The notes below the pieces were generated by a model, which searched no databases, had not been told where the DNA came from, and saw only the letters and a list, made by a program, of their open reading frames with translations. Positions 11,175-19,601 of a DNA stretch of 64,000 nt are shown here, piece by piece (the stretch's first letter is position 1; every line of letters begins with the position of its first letter). Both the position numbers and the translations under genes were made by a program. Location of the stretch: positions 1 through 64,000 of the forward strand of contig CALINO010000073.1 in NCBI GenBank assembly GCA_938045295.1. Direction: 5' to 3'. The DNA comes from an uncultured Arenicella sp. (lineage in GTDB: Bacteria; Pseudomonadota; Gammaproteobacteria; Arenicellales; Arenicellaceae).

Positions 11175-12728
11175 ATGAATGTTTTAAGTGAATTGGAAAC
11201 ACTCATTATGTCTAGCGCTGCGTTGGTTTCTCTGGCCTTTTACGTATTATTGATGCTTGGCATAGGCGTATACGCGTTACGCTATTCAAACCAAAACGTA
11301 TCGGGCTTCATGTTGGGAAACCGGCAACTGGGCCCGGGGGTAACCGCGCTGTCAGCAGGCGCTTCTGACATGAGCGCTTGGCTAATGATGGGGGTGCCCG
11401 GCGCTGCGTATGCCAGCGGTTTATCGCTCACATGGCTGCTCGTGGGCTTGGTGGCGGGCGCGTATATGAATTACTTGCTGGTGGCACCGCGCCTTAGAGT
11501 ATTTACGCACGAATTAAATGATGCGTTAACCATTCCCGATTATCTGGAAAAGCGCTTATTAGATAACAGCCACGCACTGCGCCTGTTCGCCTCGGTCGCT
11601 ATTGTGGTGTTTTTTATTCTATACACATCTTCCGGCATGGTTGCCGGTGGAAAGCTGTTTGAAAACGCGTTTGGCTTGCCTTATCAAACCGGTCTATGGG
11701 CAACCGCCGCCGTAGTATTAGCTTACACTTTTATGGGCGGTTTTATGGCCGTAAGCCTGACCGACTTCGTACAAGGCACCATTATTTGCATAGCGCTGAT
11801 CGTTGTTCCGGTCATGGCTTTTACCAGCTTAAATACAGACATTAGTACCAATATTCATGACGCCTCAACATCATTAACCGCAGTCAAGCCAGACTTGCTG
11901 TTAGCCTTAAGCAGCGCTTCGTTACTTAGCGTGTTATCAAGCCTTGCTTGGGGATTAGGCTATGTAGGGCAACCGCATATTATTGTGCGCTTTATGGCAA
12001 TACGCTCATTAGCCGACATATCCACCGCGCGTCGTATTGGCATGAGCTGGATGATTGTGGCCTTGTTGGGTGCCACCGCAACCGGCTTAGTGGGTTCGCT
12101 ATACGCAGCGCAACACAATCTCAGCATTAGCGACCCAGAAACAATTTTTATTGTGCTCTCGCAGGCACTGTTCCACCCATTTATTGCTGGCTTTTTATTG
12201 GCGGCTATTCTGGCGGCAATAATGAGTACTATTTCATCTCAGCTGTTAGTGTCAGCAAGTTCATTAACTGAAGATACGTATCGAGTATTTTTTCGGCGCA
12301 CCGCCAGTCAAAAAGAACTGATATTGGTAGGCCGAATGTGCGTATTGGTGGTGACAATAGTGGCCGCCGTATTGGCGCTTAACCCCAACAACAGCGTGTT
12401 AGGTCTTGTGAGCCATGCATGGGCGGGCTTCGGTGCCACATTTGGCCCGGTGATTATTTTAAGCCTGCACTGGCGAGACTTAAGCAAACAAGGGGCGCTA
12501 GCCGGCATGCTCACCGGAGCCACGGTGGTATTGCTCTGGAGCTACCTGCCGGTGTTACCGCCGATCGAGGGCGGTGAATTAAAACGACCGTTAAACAGCG
12601 AACTGTACTCTCTGCTACCCGGTTTTGTGCTGGCGTGGGCGTCGGCTTATTTAGTAAGTAAACTAACCCCTGCACCCAAACCCGTTTCAGAAAACTTTGA
12701 ACACGCGCATAAAATGATGAGCTCATGA
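11175..12728 (+). CDS. putP: Sodium/proline symporter, PutP family
   Basis: This is an SSS-family sodium:solute symporter in the inner membrane with about 13 membrane segments. The run GNRQLGPGVTALSAGASDMSAWLMMG (about residues 48-73) matches the PutP signature region including sodium-site residues, and FxGGFMAVSLTDFVQGTI (about 185-205) is also PutP-like. The length (517) is close to E. coli PutP (502). A second ATG at 11208 aligns better with the usual N terminus; AGGCAGG precedes the first. The neighbours include an aminotransferase and the arginine-catabolism operon, so the substrate may be proline or a related amino acid. There is no putA in the window. Confidence 0.88.
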   Translation: MNVLSELETLIMSSAALVSLAFYVLLMLGIGVYALRYSNQNVSGFMLGNRQLGPGVTALSAGASDMSAWLMMGVPGAAYASGLSLTWLLVGLVAGAYMNYLLVAPRLRVFTHELNDALTIPDYLEKRLLDNSHALRLFASVAIVVFFILYTSSGMVAGGKLFENAFGLPYQTGLWATAAVVLAYTFMGGFMAVSLTDFVQGTIICIALIVVPVMAFTSLNTDISTNIHDASTSLTAVKPDLLLALSSASLLSVLSSLAWGLGYVGQPHIIVRFMAIRSLADISTARRIGMSWMIVALLGATATGLVGSLYAAQHNLSISDPETIFIVLSQALFHPFIAGFLLAAILAAIMSTISSQLLVSASSLTEDTYRVFFRRTASQKELILVGRMCVLVVTIVAAVLALNPNNSVLGLVSHAWAGFGATFGPVIILSLHWRDLSKQGALAGMLTGATVVLLWSYLPVLPPIEGGELKRPLNSELYSLLPGFVLAWASAYLVSKLTPAPKPVSENFEHAHKMMSS

Positions 12729-12804
12729 TTTTTTAAAAACACATTCACAGCAGCACTCTATTTAACTCTCAAGAGCTCTCAATAACTCTGACAACCAAGA
12801 ACAC

Positions 12805-13383
12805 ATGACAAACGAATTAGACTTTTCCGCTCGCAGCACCAACACTGGCGTTGATTCACAGTTTATTGAACGTTGGTCGCCGCGTGCCTTTCAAACGCAC
12901 ACCATTAGTGATGATGTCATGAGGCGCATCATGGACGCCGCGCGTTGGTCGCCGTCTTGTTTTAATGCCCAACCGTGGCGTTTTTACACGTCAACCGAAA
13001 GCACCTTTAATGAGTTTTTAGCGTTACTGGTTGAGGCCAATCAAGTTTGGGCTAAAGACACCAGCATAATTGGCTTTCTGGTTGCACAACAACATTTTGA
13101 ACATAACGGCAAAGCGAATGCTTACGCTGAGTTTGACAGTGGCGCAGCGTGGATGGCCATGAGCTTGCAAGCTCGCCTAGAAGGCTTATACACGCACGGC
13201 ATGGGCGGCATTAAGGCCGATGAGGTGGCCAAGTATTTAGCGCTGGATACTCAAAAACACAAGGTATTAATGGGTTTCACCATTGGCAAGCTGGCAGACT
13301 TACACACTCTTGACGACGAACAACGCAGTAAAGAAGTGCCCAACCAACGCAAAGAGTTAAGTGAAGTTTGGCAAACTCGTTAA
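12805..13383 (+). CDS. Nitroreductase family FMN protein
   Basis: The 192-residue protein belongs to the NAD(P)H:FMN nitroreductase fold. RWSPRAF (about 24-30) and AARWSPSCFNAQPWRF (about 47-62) are the usual FMN/phosphate contacts, and residues 115-140 (GAAWMAMSLQARLEGLYTHGMGG) form the central helix and the glycine-rich loop. Such proteins reduce nitro compounds, quinones or enals, and the natural substrate is not predictable. It lies 76 bases after the symporter on the same strand and ends in a hairpin shared with the convergent aminotransferase gene. Confidence 0.88.
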   Translation: MTNELDFSARSTNTGVDSQFIERWSPRAFQTHTISDDVMRRIMDAARWSPSCFNAQPWRFYTSTESTFNEFLALLVEANQVWAKDTSIIGFLVAQQHFEHNGKANAYAEFDSGAAWMAMSLQARLEGLYTHGMGGIKADEVAKYLALDTQKHKVLMGFTIGKLADLHTLDDEQRSKEVPNQRKELSEVWQTR

Positions 13384-13384
13384 C

Positions 13385-13409
13385 AACACCACGCGCTAAA
13401 CGTGGTGTT
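13385..13409. terminator. Bidirectional intrinsic terminator-like hairpin
   Basis: AACACCACG (13385-13393) pairs perfectly with CGTGGTGTT (13401-13409) around a seven-base loop. It begins right after the nitroreductase stop, and its loop and 3' arm overlap the last codons of the aminotransferase gene on the minus strand. The T-run is short (three on the plus strand), so efficiency is uncertain. Confidence 0.6.
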
Positions 13410-14772
13410 TCATCACGGCTCGCACGGAGTCTTCGAAACGGTCAATGATGGTATTTACATCGTCTTTATTGGCAATGAGTGGCGGTGAAAAAGCCACCGA
13501 ATCTACCGAAGGTAACGGCCTGGCAATTAAGCCATTTTTATAACATTGCGCCGTCACTTGAGGCGCAATCTTTATGCTCGAGTCAAAGAAAGTTTTACTG
13601 TCGCTGTCTTGCATCAGTTGAACAGCGGCAAGCATGCCCTGCCCTCTGACCTGCCCCACAAAACCGTCTTGCTTAAATCGTTCGGTTAACTGTTGATGAA
13701 AATACGCACCCACGTCGGCCGACTGCTCTACTAAGCCTTCTTTTTCTATGATGTCTAAGTTTGCCATCGCCACGGCCGCACCTATTGGGTGGCCTGAATA
13801 AGTGTAGCCGTGCGCAAAGCTGCCATACTTGGCTGAACCTTGTTTAATCACATCCCATATTTTTTCGGTGATAAACGACGCTGAAAACGGGAAATAGCCA
13901 CTGGTAAGCGCTTTTGCCGTGGTGATCATATCAGGCTTAATGCCATACACATCGCTGCCAAACCACGCACCTAAGCGCCCATAACCGCACACCACTTCAT
14001 CGGCGATAAACAAAATATCGTACTTTTGAGTGACTTTTTGTATTTCTGTAAAATACCCGTCGGGTGGGGTAATGACACCGCCAGCGCCCATAACTGGCTC
14101 AGCAATAAATGCGCCTATTGTGTCAGCACCGTGCCTCAGTATTAACGCTTCAAGTTCGTTGGCGCGGCGAACAGAGAATGCATGTTCGCTCTCATTGCTT
14201 TTTGCATGGCGGAAATAGTCTGGCGACTCAGTATGAATCACGCCGTCGATGGGCAAATTAAAGTCTTTATGAAACGACGGCAAGCCAGTTAAGCTGGCCG
14301 TGGCAATTGAGGTGCCATGATAGGCCTGCCAACGAGAAATGATTTTACGCTTTTGTGGCTTACCAATCAGATTGTGGTAATACCAAACAATTTTCATTAA
14401 GGTGTCGTTGCCGTCTGAGCCGCCACTGGCAAACAATACTTTTGACATAGCCTTAGGCGCGAGTTCTAACAACCGTTCGGCCAATTCAATTTGCGGCACG
14501 TTCGACATGCCGGTGAACGTATGATAGTAGCCCATGTTACTGGCTGCCGCATGCATGGCATCGGCTAGCTCGCGCCGGCCATACCCCACGTTCACACACC
14601 ATAAACCAGCAACCGCATCAATCAATGAATTGCCGTCAGTGTCTTGCAAGCTAATACCGTGCCCAGACTGCATGATTCTAGACCCCGTTTTGGCAAACTC
14701 ATTGGCATTGGTTGACGGGTGCAAAATGGTATTCGCGTCCAGTTGCTTTAAATCTTTTTGTTGGTTTTCCAT
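13396..14772 (-). CDS. Class III PLP aminotransferase (omega-amino acid:pyruvate type)
   Basis: The 458-residue protein is a fold-type I, class III aminotransferase. It has GLWCVNVGYGRREL near residue 50, the phosphate-site SGGSDGNDT near 115, the YHG stacking motif (AYHGTSIATASLTG) near 150, the cofactor Asp in FIADEVVCGYGRLG near 255, and the PLP lysine in TAKALTSGYFP near 285. It resembles beta-alanine/putrescine:pyruvate transaminases more than the shorter ArgD/AstC enzymes. It is transcribed away from astA across a 311 bp gap, and the AST operon lacks astC, so it could supply the succinylornithine step or handle agmatine/putrescine products. The ATG at 14772 is preferred over an in-frame TTG three codons upstream; neither has a good ribosome-binding site. 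Confidence 0.85.
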   Translation of the reverse strand: MENQQKDLKQLDANTILHPSTNANEFAKTGSRIMQSGHGISLQDTDGNSLIDAVAGLWCVNVGYGRRELADAMHAAASNMGYYHTFTGMSNVPQIELAERLLELAPKAMSKVLFASGGSDGNDTLMKIVWYYHNLIGKPQKRKIISRWQAYHGTSIATASLTGLPSFHKDFNLPIDGVIHTESPDYFRHAKSNESEHAFSVRRANELEALILRHGADTIGAFIAEPVMGAGGVITPPDGYFTEIQKVTQKYDILFIADEVVCGYGRLGAWFGSDVYGIKPDMITTAKALTSGYFPFSASFITEKIWDVIKQGSAKYGSFAHGYTYSGHPIGAAVAMANLDIIEKEGLVEQSADVGAYFHQQLTERFKQDGFVGQVRGQGMLAAVQLMQDSDSKTFFDSSIKIAPQVTAQCYKNGLIARPLPSVDSVAFSPPLIANKDDVNTIIDRFEDSVRAVMKHHV

Positions 14773-15083
14773 GGAGATCAATGAGCACTGTTGTTGTTAA
14801 GGTTTCCCTCAAATTAGCACAACATTGGCCCCGCTCACGCTGGGTGTATTAATTCGATATATGATTCTTTAAAGCTCGAGATATGCAAAAAAATCTGCGG
14901 ACTTAGCCGTTTTCACCGTGATTAATTTAACCGCACTGGAAAACTCTGAGAACGCTAAATAATGGTTCAGCACAAATTTCGGCGAAGCCAATCATTAACC
15001 GCAGAATCTAGATTGAGGCAACACGCTTTCAGCGCCTAATTTTGTAAAGCCTATGAAAAAATGGCTGAAACAGGAGACGTTGA
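14773..15083. promoter_or_regulatory. Divergent promoter region between the aminotransferase and astA
   Basis: These 311 bp hold no gene. They must contain promoters for both directions. AGGAG eight bases before the astA ATG is the only sure signal. The sequence around 14847-14870 (attaattcgatatatgattc) is AT-rich and loosely resembles an ArgR box half-site pair, but it does not fit the consensus well enough to claim one. Confidence 0.4.
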
Positions 15084-16118
15084 ATGATAACCGTTAGAAC
15101 GGTGCGCGAGTCTGATATAGAAGGCGTACTAAACTTAGCCAAACAAGCATTCCCGGGCATGACCACTTTGCCACCGAATCGAGCCGTACTGGCGAGCAAA
15201 CTTAAAAAGTCAGTTGAGAGCATTAACAAACGTGTGCAAACGCCCAATGACGAAGCTTACTTTCTGGTTATGGAAGACTCTGATAGTAACGCCATTATTG
15301 GCACCTCTGCCATTTTGGCTTGTTTAGGCAGTGTGGATGAATTTTATTCCTACAAACTGAATAAGGTTACCCACAGCTGTAAAGAGTTGGATAAAAAAAT
15401 AACGGTTGAAACTTTGAACTTGTCAAACCACTTCGAAGGGTTTGCGGAAGTGGCCACCTTATATTTAAACCCAGCTTACCGTAAAAACGGTAATGGAAAA
15501 TTATTAGCACGCAGCCGTTATCTTTTTATGGCGCAATTTCGCCAGCGTTTTCCTGAACGTGTGATGGCCGATTTACGTGGTTACTTTGATGACAACGGCT
15601 GCTCACCTTTTTGGGAGGCCGTTGGGCAACATTTTTTTGATATGCCATTTTCCGACGCCGATTTGTATGGCGCTATTAACGGCAATCAATTCATTGCCGA
15701 CTTAATGCCCAAGCACCCACTGTATGTGAATATGCTGCCTCGCCCTGCGCAAGCCGTTATTGGCCAACCCAATGTAAAAGGAAAACCGGCCTTAAGCATG
15801 CTTAAGCAAGAAGGTTTTCGATGGAATGGTCACGTTGACATCTTTGACGCCGCACCGAGTGTAGACACAAAAATTGATGACATTATCTCAATCAAAAACA
15901 GCCTCAGTGCCCCCGTGATTGACATCCAGAAGAACAGCATGACCAATATTGGAGGAGCAAACCAACACATCGCGGTTATTGCAAACAGTGACATTCGCAA
16001 CTTTAGCGCCTGCGTGGCAATGGTGTCAGTAGAAGAAGGCGGCATAAGGCTGCCATCGTCAACATTACAAGCACTGAACATAGAAGTTGGTGATTCCGTG
16101 CGCTACTTGCTTAACTAA
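15084..16118 (+). CDS. astA: Arginine N-succinyltransferase
   Basis: AstA transfers succinyl from succinyl-CoA to the alpha-amino group of arginine, the committed first step of the AST pathway of arginine degradation. The 344-residue length and conserved blocks agree with the family: RESDIEGVLNLAKQAFPGMTTLPP near the start, HFEGFAEVATLYLNPAYRKNGNGKLLARSRYLF (about 113-145, acyl-CoA-binding GNAT core), VMADLRGYFDDNGCSPFWEAVGQHFFDM (about 160-187) and MLPRPAQAVIGQPN. The start is set by AGGAG eight bases upstream. It is the first gene of a tight operon astA-astB-astE-argC-argB. This protein is the strongest sign that the operon degrades rather than makes arginine. Confidence 0.95.
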   Translation: MITVRTVRESDIEGVLNLAKQAFPGMTTLPPNRAVLASKLKKSVESINKRVQTPNDEAYFLVMEDSDSNAIIGTSAILACLGSVDEFYSYKLNKVTHSCKELDKKITVETLNLSNHFEGFAEVATLYLNPAYRKNGNGKLLARSRYLFMAQFRQRFPERVMADLRGYFDDNGCSPFWEAVGQHFFDMPFSDADLYGAINGNQFIADLMPKHPLYVNMLPRPAQAVIGQPNVKGKPALSMLKQEGFRWNGHVDIFDAAPSVDTKIDDIISIKNSLSAPVIDIQKNSMTNIGGANQHIAVIANSDIRNFSACVAMVSVEEGGIRLPSSTLQALNIEVGDSVRYLLN

Positions 16119-16150
16119 CCTCAAACGTTGAACCAGACATTATCAATACT

Positions 16151-17491
16151 ATGCTCAGCTACGAAGTGAACTTTGACGGTTTGATTGGCCCCACCCACAA
16201 TTATGGTGGCTTGTCTAATGGCAACATTGCATCAAAGCGCAATGCGCTTACAGTGTCACACCCCAAGCAGGCCGCACTGCAAGGCTTAAAGAAAATGTAT
16301 TTTCTGCGTAGCCTTGGGTTAAAACAAGGTGTGTTATTACCGCAACAAAGGCCGCACTTGCCCAGCTTAAGAGCCTTAGGGTTCAGTGGCTCTGACAAAT
16401 CCATTATTGAACAAGCCTCAAACACCGCACCGGAATTATTGGCCTGTTGTTATTCGGCCTCCTGCATGTGGACGGCTAATTCCGCTACCGTATCGCCCAG
16501 TGCCGATTCGGCCGATGGCAAAGTGCATTTTACGGCGGCCAATCTATCCAATATGTTTCATCGCTCTATTGAACACGGCAGCACCGCTCAATTATTGCGT
16601 GCAATCTTCGCTGACCCAGCCCATTTCAGCCACCACAATCCACTGCCGTCAGGCAGTCACTTTAGTGACGAAGGCGCAGCGAACCATAACCGTCTAAGCC
16701 AAGAATACGGCAAACCCGGCGTTCAATTGTTTGTGTACGGCCGCTATGCATTTCGCCCAAACACACGCATGGCTAGCAAGTTTCCGAGTCGACAAACATA
16801 CGAAGCCTCATTGGCAATCAGCCGCCTGCATCAACTGGATGCTAATGCGGTTGTGTTTGCACAACAAAACCCAAACATTATCGACGCAGGGGCATTTCAT
16901 AATGACGTCGTGAGCGTGTCCAATTTAAATACGTTGTTCATGCACGAAGAGGCGTTTGTCGAGAGCACAACAATGCAGGCGCAGTTAAAAGCAACGTTTG
17001 GCTCACAAGAGTTGCACATTATAGAAGTGCCCACCGCGCAAGTTTCACTTGAAAATGCCGTAACCTCTTATTTGTTTAATTCGCAATTAGTGAAACGCCC
17101 TGACCAAGACGGCATGACCTTGGTACTGCCAGAAGAAAGTCGAGAAAATGAACGTGTTTTTGCCTACCTACAATCCTTGCTATCGCAAGACACACCGATT
17201 AAAGACATACAGTTTGTGGATGTGCGCCAAAGCATGCAAAACGGTGGCGGCCCAGCGTGCTTGCGCTTGCGAGTGGCGTTAAACGAATCTGAGTTACAAG
17301 CACTGAACTCACGCTTTTTAATTGACGATGAGCGCTTACGGACACTAAGCAATTGGGTAGAAAAACACTATCGCGATGAATTACACCCAAACGATTTAGC
17401 CGACCCCTCATTAGCCAATGAGAGCTTCACGGCACTGGATGAATTAACGCAAATTTTTGACTTGGGTTCATTCTATGAGTTTCAAAAATAG
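16151..17491 (+). CDS. astB: N-succinylarginine dihydrolase
   Basis: AstB hydrolyses N2-succinylarginine to N2-succinylornithine, two ammonia and CO2. At 446 residues it has the family length. The N terminus EVNFDGLIGPTHNYGGLSNGN is diagnostic, as are FTAANLSNMFHRSIEH (about 127-142), DEGAANHNRLS, FHNDVVSVSN with a catalytic His (about 251) and GGGPACLRLRV with the nucleophile C370. It belongs to the guanidino-group-modifying (amidinotransferase) superfamily. It starts 32 bases after astA and ends three bases before the astE start, consistent with one transcript. Confidence 0.95.
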   Translation: MLSYEVNFDGLIGPTHNYGGLSNGNIASKRNALTVSHPKQAALQGLKKMYFLRSLGLKQGVLLPQQRPHLPSLRALGFSGSDKSIIEQASNTAPELLACCYSASCMWTANSATVSPSADSADGKVHFTAANLSNMFHRSIEHGSTAQLLRAIFADPAHFSHHNPLPSGSHFSDEGAANHNRLSQEYGKPGVQLFVYGRYAFRPNTRMASKFPSRQTYEASLAISRLHQLDANAVVFAQQNPNIIDAGAFHNDVVSVSNLNTLFMHEEAFVESTTMQAQLKATFGSQELHIIEVPTAQVSLENAVTSYLFNSQLVKRPDQDGMTLVLPEESRENERVFAYLQSLLSQDTPIKDIQFVDVRQSMQNGGGPACLRLRVALNESELQALNSRFLIDDERLRTLSNWVEKHYRDELHPNDLADPSLANESFTALDELTQIFDLGSFYEFQK

Positions 17492-17494
17492 GCC

Positions 17495-18490
17495 ATGCGT
17501 TTTTTAGAACACACTCTCTCACACCCGGTGCATGCCAAACCGCAGTCACTAGTACTGAGCAATGGGGTTAGCGTAACCCTGATTGATACCGGCCTATTGC
17601 GCATTAGCCCGCCCGAGCCAGCAAATCAACGTGTACTTATTTCGTGCGGCATTCACGGTAATGAAACTGCGCCCATGGAAATAGTAGATCACCTATTTCA
17701 AGAAATTCAAAGCGGCAAGTTAGCCGTGGTTAGTGATGTTTTATTTATCATTGGTAACCCACCCGCTGCCAATCGCGCTGAGCGCTTTATTGATGAAAAC
17801 TTAAACCGTTTATTTTCAGGAAAACATGAAACGTCGACTACCGCGGAAGCCAAACGGGCATCGCTAATTGAGCAAGTAACGCGTACTTTTTTTAGCGGCC
17901 AGCCAACACGCCGTTTGCATTACGACTTGCACACCGCCATTCGAGGTTCAAAGCTCGACAAGTTTGCGGTCTACCCCTATCTGCATCAACGCAAGTGGTC
18001 GCTCACGCAATTGGCTTTTTTAGAATCGTGCGGCATTGAAGGCGTTTTATTTTCCAATCAACCGTCGGGCACCTATTCCTACTTCACCAGCAATGAGTTT
18101 GGCGCACATTCATTCACGTTAGAATTGGGTAAGGTTCGTAAATTTGGTGACAACGACTTAAGCAATTTCAGCGCGGTGTTCGATGGCTTAAAACGTCTTA
18201 TTTCGGGCAACGAATCGTTTCAAGAAATGCCGCGAACAATACAAACCTTTAGCGTTGTTGAAGAAGTGATTAAACGCACCGAAGCATTTCAACTGCACAT
18301 TGACGACAACGCTGAAAATTTCACTGAGTTTTGCCAAGGCACCTTATTGGCCAGCGACGTGGGCTATGAATACCGAACACATTGCGATGGAGAACGCTTT
18401 GTATTTCCAATCAGCAATGTGCCCTGTGGCCAGCGCGCCATGTTGGTTGTTGCACCAACGAGCATTCCTTTCACACACACTGAGCGTTAA
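17495..18490 (+). CDS. astE: Succinylglutamate desuccinylase
   Basis: AstE is the zinc-dependent last step of the AST pathway, cutting N-succinylglutamate to glutamate and succinate. The zinc-binding CGIHGNETAPMEI (about 50-62, His and Glu ligands), DENLNRLF (about 94-101), the third ligand His in LHYDLHTAIRGS (about 145-156) and the catalytic Glu in FTLELGKVRKFGDND (about 208-222) fit the AstE/aspartoacylase family, as does the length of 331. The gene is spaced three bases from both astB and argC. Since the same desuccinylase could also act in a succinylated biosynthetic route, its presence alone does not settle the direction of the pathway. Confidence 0.94.
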   Translation: MRFLEHTLSHPVHAKPQSLVLSNGVSVTLIDTGLLRISPPEPANQRVLISCGIHGNETAPMEIVDHLFQEIQSGKLAVVSDVLFIIGNPPAANRAERFIDENLNRLFSGKHETSTTAEAKRASLIEQVTRTFFSGQPTRRLHYDLHTAIRGSKLDKFAVYPYLHQRKWSLTQLAFLESCGIEGVLFSNQPSGTYSYFTSNEFGAHSFTLELGKVRKFGDNDLSNFSAVFDGLKRLISGNESFQEMPRTIQTFSVVEEVIKRTEAFQLHIDDNAENFTEFCQGTLLASDVGYEYRTHCDGERFVFPISNVPCGQRAMLVVAPTSIPFTHTER

Positions 18491-18493
18491 ATC

Positions 18494-19552
18494 ATGAAAA
18501 AAACACAGGTTTCCATTATTGGCGGCTCTGGCTTTTTGTCAGCCGAGCTGTTGCGCAATTTACTAGTGCGAGACGACGTCGACATTCTTCGGGTGTCAAG
18601 CAAAGACCATATCGGGCAGACCATTGGGCAAGTGCACCGCACGTTTTATGGCCTCAGTGACTTGGTGTTCGAAGACATTTCCCCCAGTGAATGTGTGGCT
18701 GGCGCCGACATTGTCTTTTTAGCCATGCCTCACATTATTACCGCCAAAGTGGCCATGGAGTTGTTTGATAAAGAGGTGAAAATCATCGACCTGTCTGGCG
18801 ACTTTAGATTAAACAACTTAGCAGACTACACGCGCGTTTACGCCCCCCAGCACCCTTGCCCTGAAAGACTCGGCACCTTCACTTATGGTATGCCAGAGCT
18901 ATATGCCGATGAAATTACAAAGTCAAAACACGTGGCTAACCCTGGTTGCTTTGCCACCTGCATTGCCGTTTCACTACTGCCGATTGCGAAGCTTGGTCAG
19001 CTTTCAAATAAGAACGTACGTTTAGTGGCACTGACTGGCTCCAGCGGTTCTGGTGTGCACCCTCAAGTTGGCAACCATCACACCGTACGCAGTAATAATA
19101 TTAAAGCGTACAAGGTATTCAACCATCAACATACACCGGAAATTTCACAAACACTGAACGCCGCAGGCGCAGAAGGCGTGTCGCTTGATTTCGTGCCGGT
19201 GTCAGCGCCATTAAGCCGAGGCATGATGTCAATTGCGCAACTCGATGCCCCCAAAGACATGAGCGAAGAGGAGTTACGTTCACACTATGAGGCGGCCTTT
19301 TCCGACTTTCCTCTCATTTGTGTCCTGCCTGCGGGTATGACTCCTGAAGTGGTGGCCGTTAAAAATACTCTGCGAATTGAAATTGGCTTAAACATTAAAA
19401 CCGATGAGGTTACCGGCCAACGAACACTGTGCGTTATTGCCGCGCTGGATAACTTAATTAAAGGCGGGGCTGGGCAAGCCATGCAAAACTTTAATTTAAT
19501 GACGGGTCACGATAACGCGCACCAACTACAACAACCGGCAACGTGGCCATAA
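18494..19552 (+). CDS. argC: N-acyl-gamma-glutamyl-phosphate reductase (ArgC), possibly acting on succinylated substrate
   Basis: ArgC normally reduces N-acetylglutamyl-phosphate to the semialdehyde with NADPH; the reaction is reversible. The 352-residue protein has the NADP site IIGGSGFLSAELLR (about 8-21), the nucleophile C152 in ANPGCFATC, the catalytic His region SGVHPQVGNHH (about 190-200) and FNHQHTPEI (about 214-222). It has GCFAT where most ArgC proteins have GCYPT; from memory, GCFAT is seen in ArgC of Bacteroidetes, which use N-succinylated intermediates. It lies three bases after astE in an operon with no astD, so it could oxidise succinylglutamate semialdehyde with phosphate. A dedicated biosynthetic role remains possible. 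Confidence 0.9.
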   Translation: MKKTQVSIIGGSGFLSAELLRNLLVRDDVDILRVSSKDHIGQTIGQVHRTFYGLSDLVFEDISPSECVAGADIVFLAMPHIITAKVAMELFDKEVKIIDLSGDFRLNNLADYTRVYAPQHPCPERLGTFTYGMPELYADEITKSKHVANPGCFATCIAVSLLPIAKLGQLSNKNVRLVALTGSSGSGVHPQVGNHHTVRSNNIKAYKVFNHQHTPEISQTLNAAGAEGVSLDFVPVSAPLSRGMMSIAQLDAPKDMSEEELRSHYEAAFSDFPLICVLPAGMTPEVVAVKNTLRIEIGLNIKTDEVTGQRTLCVIAALDNLIKGGAGQAMQNFNLMTGHDNAHQLQQPATWP

Positions 19553-19553
19553 T

Positions 19554-19601
19554 ATGTTTGCTTGGTTACCTTTGCTAAGAGTACTACGAGTTCAACCATG
19601 A
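19554..19601 (+). other. Possible 15-codon coupling ORF between argC and argB
   Basis: An ATG two bases after the argC stop opens a 15-codon frame (MFAWLPLLRVLRVQP) whose TGA overlaps the argB start codon as ATGA. The arrangement would let ribosomes finishing the mini-ORF restart at argB, which itself has no clear ribosome-binding site. It holds two Arg codons and no run of them, so an attenuation role is not obvious. It may be chance. Confidence 0.3.

Noticed and set aside
14847-14870. ArgR box upstream of astA
   Set aside because: The AT-rich sequence only loosely fits the 18 bp consensus, too weak without a matrix search.
19562-19597. Upstream TTG start for argB
   Set aside because: The added 12 residues do not match ArgB proteins and there is no ribosome-binding site; ATG at 19598 is better.
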